Program-made: the position numbers and the translations under genes
The notes under the pieces: model-generated
What the model saw: the letters and a program-made list of their open reading frames with translations, nothing else
Database searches by the model: none
Told to the model about the DNA's origin: nothing
Assembly: GCF_000210295.1 (NCBI RefSeq)
Contig: NC_026741.1
Location: 124,001 to 188,000 of the forward strand
From: Trypanosoma brucei gambiense DAL972
Taxonomy: Eukaryota; Euglenozoa; Kinetoplastea; Trypanosomatida; Trypanosomatidae
DNA length: 64,000 bases
Reading direction: 5' to 3'
In this document: piece by piece, positions 1-10,571 of the stretch
Numbering within the stretch: position 1 is the stretch's first letter
Layout: the number at the start of each line of letters is the position of its first letter

Positions 1-887
1 TTGCCATGCGGTGCAGGATTATTTTCCCTTTTCCTCAGCATTTCGTTAACCTTCAAACAAAAACCTAAAAGGTTAATCTCCTCTCCTTCGTAAACAATGT
101 TATCCCGCAAAGCCTCAGCAATAAGAAACATATCCGCACGCGAAATCTGTTGACGCTCAAAGGACAGTTCGACGTGCGAGAGACCGAAGCGCTCACACAC
201 CTCATCGTAAGAAGGTATAACACGCGCTACCGCCTTGCCATTGGCGATATTGTTGATGAACTTGCTCTTGTTAGCCAACGAGTAGAGTACGCTTATTGCC
301 CCATTCGAATGAGGAGCGTCTTTTTCGCCAAAACAATATGCCCGACACACCCAACTTTCGTGACTGACGCATGGTGTGGCAGTGGCCGAGTCCCATCCCA
401 GTGACTGAGCATCCGTGTGAGTTGTTCCTCTTCCGGTTGCTATTGCAATCGGATCCGATGAGGGGAAAACACCCGAGCGGGCAGCACCACCGTCAAAACG
501 TAACGGTAGTTGTGACCCTGTAGAAAAAAGAGTCCCAGCATTCGAGGTGCCACCGACGCCGCCCACGGAGGGAGCTATTGATTGGCCTTGTGAACATGAT
601 GACCCACAAAAGCTGTTATTTCTGTAACCCTCCCCGCAGCCGTCCCCGCTGTCGTGGGATGGGATGAATAGTTCGATTATGGCTTCAGTGAATGGTTCGC
701 CGGGTGCGGGCATCGGAAGTCCATAGTTTTTGGGGTAGTACAAGAAAGGTACTGTAGAAGTGCTCTCCGCATGGCTTCGGAAGACAATCGTCGTAAGGAT
801 ATTGCTCTGTCCATCAGTAGTTTGTTTTTCTACCTGTCGACGCCTCCTGCGTAACGGTACACCTTCCGTCTGACAGTGAGTGGCCAT
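1..887 (-). CDS. Unknown protein, 3' end cut by window edge
   Basis: The minus strand has an uninterrupted reading frame from an ATG at 885-887 to the left edge, about 295 codons. It begins MATHCQTEGVPLRRRRRQVE. No stop is reached, so the C-terminus lies outside the window. The N-terminal third is basic (an RRRRR run near residue 13). A Gly/Ser/Thr-rich middle follows. The last visible 80 residues look folded and partly helical (for example LSHVELSFERQQISRADMF). I recognise no domain and see no signal peptide or membrane span. Coding status rests on the long open frame, the balanced base composition compared with the AT-rich spacers, and an orientation matching every neighbour. The start is the first ATG seen in the frame; the frame stays open a little further upstream without another Met. 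Confidence 0.75.
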   Translation of the reverse strand, partial: MATHCQTEGVPLRRRRRQVEKQTTDGQSNILTTIVFRSHAESTSTVPFLYYPKNYGLPMPAPGEPFTEAIIELFIPSHDSGDGCGEGYRNNSFCGSSCSQGQSIAPSVGGVGGTSNAGTLFSTGSQLPLRFDGGAARSGVFPSSDPIAIATGRGTTHTDAQSLGWDSATATPCVSHESWVCRAYCFGEKDAPHSNGAISVLYSLANKSKFINNIANGKAVARVIPSYDEVCERFGLSHVELSFERQQISRADMFLIAEALRDNIVYEGEEINLLGFCLKVNEMLRKRENNPAPHG

Positions 888-1935
888 TGGACCTCCAACC
901 GTTGTTGTTAAGGTACTCAAGCCTTCTTTGCGTATTGATTCCACACGTGTAGTGTAGAAACCAAGACTAAAACACAACGAACTTCTAACGACAGTGACGT
1001 CACCGCCGCGACACAGTCCTCACACCTTCCCCTTTCGCTTCAACTGTACTATCGAGAAACAAAGATACGCGACAAAGGGGGGCATGGTTGCCTGTGTGAA
1101 ACAGCTTGAGAAGGTACAACACACTAATAAACATAGTTGAAGTACCAACGAACTTGAAGCAGAGAAGTGCAGAGGGGTAAAACGCCCACCCCGCAGAGGG
1201 TTCCCTACCACCCTCTACACGCCGGCAACACGAGCCACGCAAACACAACGAAACTAAATGATTTAAAATACATCACAAATGAAGGTTATACCTTTCACCT
1301 ACCCGTATGCGCCTCTTTTTTTTTTTTTTTATTGCGTTGCACAGCACCATTGTCATCCGCATACGGCTTCCACTCTGTCCTTACAACGCACCGACTACCA
1401 AAAATTGGAGGGTAAAACTGTGAACGTAAAACAGAAGGTACATGAAATACTGGAATAACTAACTCCTACGGATAGAAGGGGAAAACACAAATAAATTACC
1501 TTCGTCTTTCAAACACTGCCAGAGCAGTCGGTGTTGATAAAAAGAGAAACACGGCAACACACATGTCGAAACCAAACAAGATTTTTTTTTTGAAGAACCC
1601 CTCTCATTGCGTCCATCAAAAGAGGGATCAACACCGGACTCACTGCAACTCCTAAGCAAGCCACTTTAGAAACAAGCCCACACTCACTCATGCCTGTCGG
1701 CGACTTATCCTTTTCACCATGACGCGCACAACGGCGACTTCAAAACTAGCATCTGAACGCGGAGTACCGCAAGGCGATTGAAACGGATGAAATCTCATGT
1801 AAAATAGATTCCTACATACCATACTTTAACTGGACTAGGTGTTCAAATATATGTATATAGTACATGCCTCAACACTAAGAACAAGAGTCACCTAGAACGT
1901 ACAAAACTAGGTATAGCAGATGCTGCTGAGCTTTC
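888..1935. other. Intergenic spacer
   Basis: This spacer of about 1 kb lies between the truncated gene and the WD40 gene. It should hold the 3' UTR of the WD40 gene and the 5' UTR of the truncated gene. There is a 15-base T run near 1316-1330 and short A/T tracts. No convincing ORF or RNA gene was seen. Confidence 0.5.
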
Positions 1936-4900
1936 TCAACTCAATGTTATATTAATGCCGCGCAACATTCGTACGACCCTTTGTTTAACTTTTTCATTGG
2001 GGTGACCGCTCAGTCGCCCTCGCATTTCATTCACTAGTGACTGTAAATAGCTGTCACCAGCCTGATCACGCAGCAATTCGCCATGATCACTGCAACTGCC
2101 GCTGCTGAGAACATCTTCCCCAGAAACCACCCCACGCTGAGACAAGACTAAAATACGTATTTTCAGTGCCATGGGAACCAGCAGAGGTGGCAATTCCCCA
2201 CAGTCAAGCGTTCGCAGCAATTCCGTTCCTCTTCTTTCATACGTCCCTCTACTGCCTGTACCTTGAGGAACAGGAGCCTGTCTCCGACGCTTGCCTCCTA
2301 ATCGCAGGCACGCACTGTCCACAGATCCCAACGCAGTGATGCATCGGTACTCCGCGTGCCGCTCCAGTTGCTCGACATGGTGAATCGCTGCCTCCGCTTC
2401 CCCAAGTGCCATAAAATAGTATGCATAGCATAACTCAGTAACACAGCGGAACATCCAGTATCCCCGGCGTTCCTCCGTGGATGAACAAATGAGCTCTTTT
2501 CGCCGTAAGACTACGTCCAAGAGGGTAAGGAAACACCTGATGCGCTGCTTGTTACTAAGGAAGGCATCAAATGTAGGAGGAGCAGCCGGCACATTACCTG
2601 ACGACTCCGCCTGAGCTACGCCGGATGCATAGTAGAACAAGAAAGATGTATCATCATCGACGTCTGGAGCCTGAGAAGGCGACCAGCCACCATCCACCAC
2701 TGGAGCTCCTGACGCCACCCCAAAGGTACAGCGGTCCCACCGTGGGATCTGCACACGACCACCACCTGGCAGAGTCCACCTCCTAAAAGTCGTCTTTAGC
2801 CCATCCCTCAGCTTGTTAAATACCCGGTGCATATCTTGAAACCAACTCGAGACGGTCCCCATAACATCCGTTCCAGGAATCGCGGCCTCATTCCTGTCAT
2901 CGCCTGTGCGTTGGCTCGTTGAATCACCGCGTTCCTCCCTTTGTCCTGGACCACCGCCGACAACTGGCAACTCCTCAACTAACGTCCCTTCATCTGCAGC
3001 TCTAATATGGCTAATGTGTCGCTCAGTGGCAGGAGTGAGGATAGAAGTGCCAATAACAAGAAATGGATCGTCCTCTCCATTCCCGCTAGCAGAACTAACA
3101 CCGCTGTCACTTCCCACATGCCTATCAATACTGTCGCCAAGGTTGCTCGTATCCTCCGGTAGAGACATACGGGCAGACGAGAGAGCTGTGGCATCATCAG
3201 TGATCATGTCGTCAACATCAACATCACCATCATCTTCGGCCCCCTCAACGACCATGCCGCGTATCCCACTAAAAGCATCAGATTCGGCGGTAGTTGAACT
3301 CATCGCACCGTTCGCAAGGAATAAAGGCGGCACAGTACCTATCCCACCAACAACCCGACGGGAGCCAAACACCCAAGTGGCCACTAACTGCCTTGTCAAA
3401 AGAATCAAGTCGGTGAGGGACATATGTAGAGCTCTCTCTGCAGCAGCGAACTGCTCCAGTGACGCTTCAACATGCGACCGCGAGAAATTCACGTGCCATA
3501 TGCGATCCTGTGACTGATATTGCCCTACTTCCTCGTTGGACTCGTCTTCGTAATGAGAGTCAAAATCGTCAACGCTGCCTCCACCATCGTCGTCACTGTC
3601 ATCACTTACCGTCGTGTTCAGTTCCACCCGCACATCAGTTCGGTCCTCGGTATCTGGTGTGCGGGTTACCAAATTGTCACCAAGGGAGAGAATTTCGGAG
3701 AGTCGATCGCCACGAGTGGAGGGGATTTCGCCAAGCAAAATTCGTCGTACAGTGTCTACCACCCCAACGACAGATCTTGAGAAAGTGTCTTCCACCTCCT
3801 CACGGTGTTCTATTGACTGAGAAACCCTGCCGTTGAGGGGGCCCAGTACCTTAATAGTATCGTCAATCCCAGACGTCAACAGCCGACCGGTGCGATGGCT
3901 GTACAACACAACGTTGACAATGCTAGCATCCCCAGGTGTTGTATGAATAAGTTTCCCATCACTGGTTCGCCAAAAGAACACATTGCCGCTGTCACAACCC
4001 GAACAGACAATGCTGTCATCCTCCATGAAGGTAACGTCCTTGAACATAGTTTGTACATTCCTTCGCCCCGACATTTTCACAGCCCCATCCGCCGTGGCAA
4101 CAGTCAGTTTATCAACCGCTCCCATATCCAAAACCGATGAAAAACCAGTACACGTTGCGTTCCTTGACGCACTCGTCGACACAGATCTGGAGTACAGGGT
4201 TTCCAACCAAGGAACAACGTAGACATGCTCTTCACGGTAGTTAACAGCAAGAGAAGTACCGTTCGCACTAAAAGAAAGTCCGCTTACGCCATTTGACCGA
4301 CGAACACAAGGTATGGTGATGGCAGCAAAGGCACCAAGCGAGCACATACGCACATCGTGTAAGTACACCGCCTCAGTATTGGTGCCTGAAGCCAAAAGAA
4401 ACGGCCAACGATCGTGCACTGCCAATGTACGCACCTCCCCTACACTTGGCAGACATGGGTTTCCGTCGGTCGTTCTTTCGCTTTCCAAGCGACGGGTGCG
4501 GGTGTCAATTCGGGATATGAACCCATTGAGGTAACCAACGTACGCCGTGTCAGGCCACCACGGAGAAACAGCAATGGAAGAAGCTACTTGGGAATGCCGG
4601 CATTTGTAGAACGACTCACCCACTTCTAAATCGGTTACCAACGTACGGCCATCACGTGCACACGACACAACATGGTGATCATTGCCTGGAACAAAAACGG
4701 CATGGAATATGTTGGAACTATGCCGGGTACGGTATCGCTGCTTTATTTGCCATTCAAATGTGTCGTACAAACAAAAAGCAAGATCGTCAGACCCCGATAG
4801 CAACAACTCACCACTCGCGTTCATCGAAAGAGAATTCACGCAACCATTATGCCCCTCTAACTCACGCCTGAGCCCAAATGAGCGTACAAAACTTTCGCTT

Positions 4901-5196
4901 GGGGTTTGGACGCCCTCGGATGCGATAGGGTTGGCTGAATGCTCCATTTCCTCCGGGTTTGCGAACGGATCGCAATGGGATTCCCTTGTCCCATCCAAAT
5001 GAGTAACGGATTCCATACAACCCCGTAAATTATGCGGCAATTCTTGCTGGTACGCTTCCGCCCTCTGCGTGTGGACCAGAGATCGCAGCGAACCTGTGGA
5101 GAACCCCAGCGGCTGCATCCGCCACGCTAAGCGAACGTCATGGCAATAAAGAGGGAGCTGGTCCCTTTTAGTCTGTTTAAATCTCTCGCACTGCAT
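1936..5196 (-). CDS. WD40 repeat protein, DCAF8/WDTC1-like putative CUL4-DDB1 substrate receptor
   Basis: The product has 1086 residues from an ATG at 5194-5196. The first WD repeat starts near residue 111 with RELEGHNGCVNSL and continues through SGSDD (about 134-138). The order of landmarks (ELEGHxGCVN, SGSDD, HSSNIFHAVFVP, then WWPDTAYVGYLNGFISRIDTR) matches the DCAF8/DCAF6/WDTC1 family, whose members load substrates onto CUL4-DDB1 ubiquitin ligases. Two blades end in I-D-T-R (230-233) and H-D-V-R, close to the WDxR (DWD) box that contacts DDB1. More WD-like repeats run to about residue 470. A very acidic Asp/Ser linker follows around 530-560, then a long low-complexity stretch. A helical C-terminal region (FLTLLDVVLRRKEL, then CVTELCYAYYFMALGEAEAAI) could be TPR-like, as in WDTC1. 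The family call is by motif order only, and ligase function is inference. Confidence 0.82.
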   Translation of the reverse strand: MQCERFKQTKRDQLPLYCHDVRLAWRMQPLGFSTGSLRSLVHTQRAEAYQQELPHNLRGCMESVTHLDGTRESHCDPFANPEEMEHSANPIASEGVQTPSESFVRSFGLRRELEGHNGCVNSLSMNASGELLLSGSDDLAFCLYDTFEWQIKQRYRTRHSSNIFHAVFVPGNDHHVVSCARDGRTLVTDLEVGESFYKCRHSQVASSIAVSPWWPDTAYVGYLNGFISRIDTRTRRLESERTTDGNPCLPSVGEVRTLAVHDRWPFLLASGTNTEAVYLHDVRMCSLGAFAAITIPCVRRSNGVSGLSFSANGTSLAVNYREEHVYVVPWLETLYSRSVSTSASRNATCTGFSSVLDMGAVDKLTVATADGAVKMSGRRNVQTMFKDVTFMEDDSIVCSGCDSGNVFFWRTSDGKLIHTTPGDASIVNVVLYSHRTGRLLTSGIDDTIKVLGPLNGRVSQSIEHREEVEDTFSRSVVGVVDTVRRILLGEIPSTRGDRLSEILSLGDNLVTRTPDTEDRTDVRVELNTTVSDDSDDDGGGSVDDFDSHYEDESNEEVGQYQSQDRIWHVNFSRSHVEASLEQFAAAERALHMSLTDLILLTRQLVATWVFGSRRVVGGIGTVPPLFLANGAMSSTTAESDAFSGIRGMVVEGAEDDGDVDVDDMITDDATALSSARMSLPEDTSNLGDSIDRHVGSDSGVSSASGNGEDDPFLVIGTSILTPATERHISHIRAADEGTLVEELPVVGGGPGQREERGDSTSQRTGDDRNEAAIPGTDVMGTVSSWFQDMHRVFNKLRDGLKTTFRRWTLPGGGRVQIPRWDRCTFGVASGAPVVDGGWSPSQAPDVDDDTSFLFYYASGVAQAESSGNVPAAPPTFDAFLSNKQRIRCFLTLLDVVLRRKELICSSTEERRGYWMFRCVTELCYAYYFMALGEAEAAIHHVEQLERHAEYRCITALGSVDSACLRLGGKRRRQAPVPQGTGSRGTYERRGTELLRTLDCGELPPLLVPMALKIRILVLSQRGVVSGEDVLSSGSCSDHGELLRDQAGDSYLQSLVNEMRGRLSGHPNEKVKQRVVRMLRGINITLS

Positions 5197-6484
5197 CCGA
5201 TGTCAAAGCCCAAACACAGGCACTGGCCAATCCTGTTTCAGGCTAATATGTGCTATCGAGCAATAATAGTGAAAATTTAGTGCGATTGCCCACACCCTCA
5301 AAGTATATATATATATATATATATAATGGTATGTGTGAATGTATGACGTACAAAGTATTGGTTCCCCCTCACTATGTCCACTGGTCGCCTCTGATTACTG
5401 TAGAGCCTTTCCTTGCCCAACCACAAATCCCAATGGATTGCAATTACTTTGTCTTTTTTCTTATTTTTTTTTTTTGCCTTCGCTTAGTTTGCCCTTAAGC
5501 TGTTTGCACGGGTGGTAAACAAACCGATACCGAAGGTCCCTCCAGAGGGCGAAATAGTGCGCAAGGAAAAGAAATATCAAAAACACAAACGAAACCGCGC
5601 AAAAAGCACGCATGCGTTACACGCACACACACAACCACAATTACACGATAGCGTAAACATAAACAGGATGTGTACAAGACCTCAGCAGAATGCATTCACT
5701 ACAGGTATCCAATGACCAACAGCGAATTTCGCCCCTCACCCAACATAATCCTACTGAGGACACAAAACGATATAAACTTCCGAAAATAAAAAAGTACGCC
5801 ACCAACCAGAAGCATGTGATAGCAAAATTCAGCAGACTCATTTTTCGCAAGATAGTAAGTATAAAGTGACTAAACTATGTAACAATAAAAAAAAAACAAA
5901 ATCATTAGTTGCCTAACAGAGTGCTCCTCCAAACACATTCGTAACCTCCTATCTCCCTCCTTTTCTTAATGTAACGAAGGCAGTGTGAGCGCATACACTA
6001 GTGTTCGGGGGAAAACATTGGCTGTGACTAAGTGCTTCTTCAAGATTCGCGCCCCCGTAACCAATATGGCAGACAAGCCACATGAGCAACGGAGTATTTA
6101 TTCAACCCTGAGGCTCGCCACTTTATTTCTTTCTCATATACTTCACCAACGGTCACCCCGCACACGGACGCATGCATGTTCGCTACCCCAAGTAGTGATG
6201 GCTCAAATTCCCTTTCCACTTCCCCGATTCTGAGTGCTGCAGAAACTACTGGATCGACCTGTAAAAAGCAAATCATCCATCAATGTGCAGATCACTAATA
6301 ACAAAACAAACCTCGTAAAGTCACCCTTTTCCCTTCCCTTGACCCACACACCCCCAATTGGTGTGTGAAGAGCAGACATGCACATTTCCATCTGTGCAGC
6401 ATGTATTCTCAGGGAGGAAAAAAAAGAAAATAAAAAGTACGCCTTCACCAATGGTAAGTTTCCTGCAAATAACTTAACCTCCAA
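5197..6484. other. Intergenic spacer with (TA)n
   Basis: The spacer of 1.3 kb separates the mucolipin-like gene from the WD40 gene. It carries a 22-base (TA)n tract at 5304-5325, a T-rich stretch at 5450-5475 and an A run near 5886. It should contain the mucolipin 3' UTR. No ORF with coding character was seen. Confidence 0.5.
5304..5325. repeat. (TA)n microsatellite
   Basis: This is an uninterrupted 22-base TA dinucleotide run about 110 bases upstream of the WD40 start codon. It probably falls in the 5' UTR or intergenic part of that transcript. Confidence 0.9.
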
Positions 6485-8821
6485 CTACACGCTCACAGCG
6501 CTGCTGTCACTTGCCGCAACATCACTTCTGGTTTTCTTTTCCCTCGCACTCACTTCGGTGGCCTCAAGCTGAAGCAGTACTTCTATACTGTCAGTGATGT
6601 CCTCCAACACTTCCACTCTCACGTCCTCACGGGTACGGAATGTAAGTAATGTATCCTTTCCACCAATTTTACGGCGCTGGCGCACCCACTGATATTGTGT
6701 GATGGACATGGCCAGGTTCAGTGCTATAATCACCAGAAGTATGTATACGACAGTCACAGTATTCGCAAGGAAGGTCGCTAGAGAAAACGAAGAACCCCCG
6801 GCGGAAGCAATTGCGGGAACGAGGGCGTCACCGAACATCATGAAGTAAAGTGTCATGAAAGAGTAGTTCACATCGGTGAAGCGACCGTCACTATGTGGTC
6901 CAAAGACCATGCAGTAAAACAAAACAAAACCAATGAACATTGGCAGAATACTCAACATACCAAGAAACAGCTTCGAGATGAGACGAAGCATCGCCTGTAC
7001 ATTGAAGTACATTTCGGGGAAATACCGCGATTGCGAAAGAAGATTCACACAAACGAAGAAGGCAGCCACCCCTAATGTCATGTTTTCCACCGCATCAAAA
7101 AAACAAGACAACTGTACGCCAAACAGCCTCACAGAAAATAAGGAAACGTATAGCAAAATGAGAAGGTCGGCGACCAGACCAACAAAATGCCATCCATCGC
7201 CTCCCTTCTCCTGCAAACGGTGATGCCACTGCTCGTACATATTCATGAAACCAACTGGCCCGGAGTCACGGGCCCCTGGTCGAGACGTTCTGTGCATTAT
7301 CCACTGATCAGCGTGATGTCGCACCCACCGTTTCAAGCTCTTCACAATAAGCATAGTGACACCACGATCACTGTCTGCCCCATCAATTTCACTCGGAGAT
7401 GATTCAACATCAGTTCCCTCCGAGTGACATTTCCTGCCTGAACCAATACCTTCTCTGGCCCTAGGAAGTGAATAACCACCTTCACGACTCTTTTCGGCAG
7501 CCGCTTCACGTCGAAAAGAAATCGCGGACTTAAGTGCACGGAACCTGATCGCCATATCCAAAAGAGCAAGCAGAAACATTACTGGAGTGAGGAGAAATCG
7601 CGGATGAATACGAGGTTGCATATGTTTTGCAGTTGATATAATATTGTATGTGGTCTCAACATAGCCGCCACGGTGGAAGAAGAATTTGACTTCGATCGTC
7701 CACTGGTATATAATCATACTAAAACCACTGGTAGATCGAGAACCGTCGGTCAGCTTGGCGATTACTTGTGGGAGTGTCCCACGCAAACGTATACTACGCA
7801 CATTATCCGTCAATGAAAAGAAAAAAACATCCGCATTAGTGGCCGCGTCGCCCTTAATTTGTCTCCTACAGGGGCTGTAGTATTTCCCAGAGAGGGTACT
7901 GAGCCTCGGTGCGCATGCGGTATTTATTCGAATATTGGGTGGGGAATTTAAAACATTACCTGAAGACGTTTCCGCACGCGAGTACCGACTGCTATACTCT
8001 TCCTCGCCGTCATTTGTTTTGCTACTTCCATTAATCCAATCCCTATATTCACTGGCAAACGGTCCTAGAGGATCTTCCTCGGTCAATGTCACTGAAAATA
8101 TTTTTGTATCGGAAGGTCCGATATGCTCTCGTGAACCAAAGACAAACAATTCCACGTCCATCTTCACGGGTGTCACCGCATTAATTGTGACGGTTTCCGC
8201 TTCGCTAGTATCAGCAAGATTATTCATTTCCTTAGTAAGTATTCTATCCATCTCTTCAACACGCTGAGGTGTCTCCCCGTGCAAAATGTATCGAAGGAAT
8301 TCCGTTCCCTTACCCGTAGCAGCACTCATGTAATAATGATACTTCAGTTCCGCCTCTGCTGCAGCAGCCAACTCGTAAAATGCCGCGACAAAGTCTTCAA
8401 TTCTCGAGAAAAGGTCCTTGCGGTTATGGACGAAAACGGTGGGGAGACGCACAATATCTCCGCTCTCCTTACCAAGATAATCGTCAGCCAAAAAATGCCC
8501 AAGAACTGCTTTGCGTTTCACATAACTCGTTGTGTAGGAAGGCACGTGATATGCTAACGAAAGTACAAGAATACCGACTAGCATAAGCCAACTTACAATA
8601 AACCTGTGCGGAAGTGGCCGACCCATGAAGAGAAGGTCGGTGGTGGCGGAATCGATGCTCGCTGAATGCTCACGTCGCACGCCGTCCCTTCCATTCATAC
8701 GCTCCTCCGCTCCTTTAGAATCACGCCTTGTGTGAAGTAATGGCCGACACATGGCGTCAGATCCTGATGTTGAGTCCACGCCATCAGACCGACTCCATGC
8801 GCTTACCGAAGACCCAAACAT
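6485..8821 (-). CDS. Mucolipin-like (TRPML/PKD-type) cation channel
   Basis: The product has 778 residues from an ATG at 8819-8821; two further upstream codons are open but lack an ATG. A first membrane span lies at about 73-92. A large extracytosolic loop with paired Cys (C303, C318) runs to about 400. Five more spans follow at about 405-428, 546-569, 577-594, 616-640 and 682-705. A re-entrant pore segment sits at about 653-671, with FGDAL where TRPML channels have their selectivity filter. One span, a large luminal domain, then S2-S6 with the pore before S6 is the mucolipin/polycystin plan. A hydrophilic cytosolic insert of about 115 residues (about 430-545), rich in Ser and charge, between S2 and S3 is unusual. 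The expected role is Ca2+/cation release from endosomes, lysosome or acidocalcisome-like stores; location is inference. An acceptor-like site lies 83 bases upstream. Confidence 0.85.
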   Translation of the reverse strand: MFGSSVSAWSRSDGVDSTSGSDAMCRPLLHTRRDSKGAEERMNGRDGVRREHSASIDSATTDLLFMGRPLPHRFIVSWLMLVGILVLSLAYHVPSYTTSYVKRKAVLGHFLADDYLGKESGDIVRLPTVFVHNRKDLFSRIEDFVAAFYELAAAAEAELKYHYYMSAATGKGTEFLRYILHGETPQRVEEMDRILTKEMNNLADTSEAETVTINAVTPVKMDVELFVFGSREHIGPSDTKIFSVTLTEEDPLGPFASEYRDWINGSSKTNDGEEEYSSRYSRAETSSGNVLNSPPNIRINTACAPRLSTLSGKYYSPCRRQIKGDAATNADVFFFSLTDNVRSIRLRGTLPQVIAKLTDGSRSTSGFSMIIYQWTIEVKFFFHRGGYVETTYNIISTAKHMQPRIHPRFLLTPVMFLLALLDMAIRFRALKSAISFRREAAAEKSREGGYSLPRAREGIGSGRKCHSEGTDVESSPSEIDGADSDRGVTMLIVKSLKRWVRHHADQWIMHRTSRPGARDSGPVGFMNMYEQWHHRLQEKGGDGWHFVGLVADLLILLYVSLFSVRLFGVQLSCFFDAVENMTLGVAAFFVCVNLLSQSRYFPEMYFNVQAMLRLISKLFLGMLSILPMFIGFVLFYCMVFGPHSDGRFTDVNYSFMTLYFMMFGDALVPAIASAGGSSFSLATFLANTVTVVYILLVIIALNLAMSITQYQWVRQRRKIGGKDTLLTFRTREDVRVEVLEDITDSIEVLLQLEATEVSAREKKTRSDVAASDSSAVSV

Positions 8822-8904
8822 AAACACTTCGTTTCGCGCAGCGAATCATGGAAAGAAAGAGAACAATTAGGTGTGAGGAAATGTAAAATTAAGTCGAATG
8901 TGTG

Positions 8905-8923
8905 CTATTAGAGAAAGAGAAAA
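8905..8923 (-). promoter_or_regulatory. Candidate trans-splice acceptor for the mucolipin-like gene
   Basis: On the minus strand a pyrimidine tract (complement of 8911-8923) is followed by AAT and the first AG at 8906-8905. Use of this AG would give an 83-base 5' UTR ending at the ATG at 8821. The upstream non-ATG codons of the frame would then be UTR. Confidence 0.5.
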
Positions 8924-10493
8924 TGACAACAGCAGTGGATATAGTCAAAGCTCCATTGATCCGTAACAATAATACCAAGAATAGATTTACCTATTCAAAT
9001 ATGTCTATATAAATATACACCTTGTTAGATATATATATATGTTTGCGCACATGCAAAAACACAAGAGTCATCCGCAACCGGAATCAAGTTACATGTGAGA
9101 ATCTTCACAAATCTCCGCATGAGGTGTTGTCTTGTGTGCCTCCACACCGCCACCCCGACGCTTTCGAAAACTGTCGCCGCAATTTCCACAACCTTTCACT
9201 TTTCTTAACGCGCATGTGATTCCTTCATAGAAGGGAATGAAGGGGAGGGAAAAGAGCAGCAACATCAAAAAAGGAGGAAAAAAAAAGCAAAAGTAAAAGC
9301 AAAACAAAAAATAAATTAGCGGCAGTAGAAGGAAAAATATAATGGTACGGATGTAAGGAAAGTCACCGAAACCACGCACAGCAACGACAGCTTGGAACAC
9401 AAAAATAAGTGCTCGGCAACTGCTGATATTGCTGGACAAAGCACATATTCAACACAACACAACACAACACAACGCAACGACGCTCCTCCTACTGTAACCA
9501 AATGCTACACAGCAAATGCATTAAGTAACAGAGAGATTGAAAGAAAGAGTAGGAGCGTTTAAAGAAAAAAAAGGAGGAGACGAGAAAGAGTGTGCACAAA
9601 GTTTAAGGAGGTCAGCTGGTCCCACAGAAGGTAAATTGTGTTTGTGTGTCAAGGGGGAAAAAAAAATGAGGGACAATGAACGATGCGTTAATTACGATAT
9701 GGTGAGACTTCGTCCACTCGAGGGATTTCGTGTGAAAAGAAAAATGTACCGCTACATTTTGCGACTCCCGTGAGAATATCAACGCAACGCACTAACGAGC
9801 GAAGGCACATGCAACCACAACAAATAAAGTTCATTCCCACAGAATTGATACAAGCAGCCCATTCCAATTTCCTTTCAAAAAAAAAAATTAAAAAGAAATT
9901 TCGGCCGTCATTTCCAACCCGCAAACACTGTCTCCCCACTGGGCTCCCTCTTCTCTTCTATCCTTTCTTTTTTTTTCTTTTCCTTTTTTTTTGATCAGAT
10001 TACTTCCTTCTTAAACGCCACTAACCCGCACCCCTCCGCTCAGACCAGCCCAACCCGGCTGGTGTCTGTTCGCCGTCTCCACTCGGTATTTTGTTGATGT
10101 TTGTTTCTCCGGCTTCCGGTTACTCCCTTTTCTTTTTCTTTTTTTTTTTTAGGCGCGTTAAGATTATTTCTGGTGCAGAAGCCACAAACAATAATATGGA
10201 AGAAACGCACAAAAAAAAAACAGTGAGAAGAACATTTGCAAAGGGAAGAAGAAAGCAAAACAGCAACCAAAAAAAAGTGCTAAAACCGCTTGCACTATGA
10301 AAAGTAATCTCATCTTCCACAAAAAAAAAAAATTAGCTGGAGACATGATTGAATTCCTTTCATCAGCAGCTGCTGACGGTAAACCATCCGCTGACAGTCT
10401 CACACGTTGGTACGGAGTGCACAGTTGAAAATATGGTGAAAACTAATCGACCGCGCAAACTGCTTGACCAAGTTTGTAAATAGAGAGAGAATG

Positions 10494-10527
10494 AATATAT
10501 ATATATATATATATACATATATATATT
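10494..10527. repeat. Interrupted (TA)n microsatellite
   Basis: This is about 34 bases of alternating AT with one C interruption. It lies 45 bases downstream of the stop codon of the 224-residue gene, so it is probably in its 3' UTR. Confidence 0.85.
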
Positions 10528-10571
10528 TCGGAAAAAATGATGGGAAAATATCGAAACCAGGCGCCTCAAAG

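Larger units (their letters stand above)
8822..10571. other. Intergenic spacer, AT-rich
   Basis: The spacer is 1.75 kb. It holds the mucolipin acceptor site, a CAACA repeat near 9452-9480, A runs on the plus strand, T runs near 9965-9992 and 10130-10150, and a (TA) tract at 10494-10527. Part of it is the 3' UTR of the 224-residue gene. ORFs here are hydrophobic or Lys-rich translations of homopolymers. Confidence 0.5.

Noticed and set aside
2906..3517. 203-codon plus-strand frame
   Set aside because: It lies wholly antisense to the WD40 gene, is Ser/Pro/Thr-rich as expected from the complement of the acidic linker, and opposes the direction of every supported gene.
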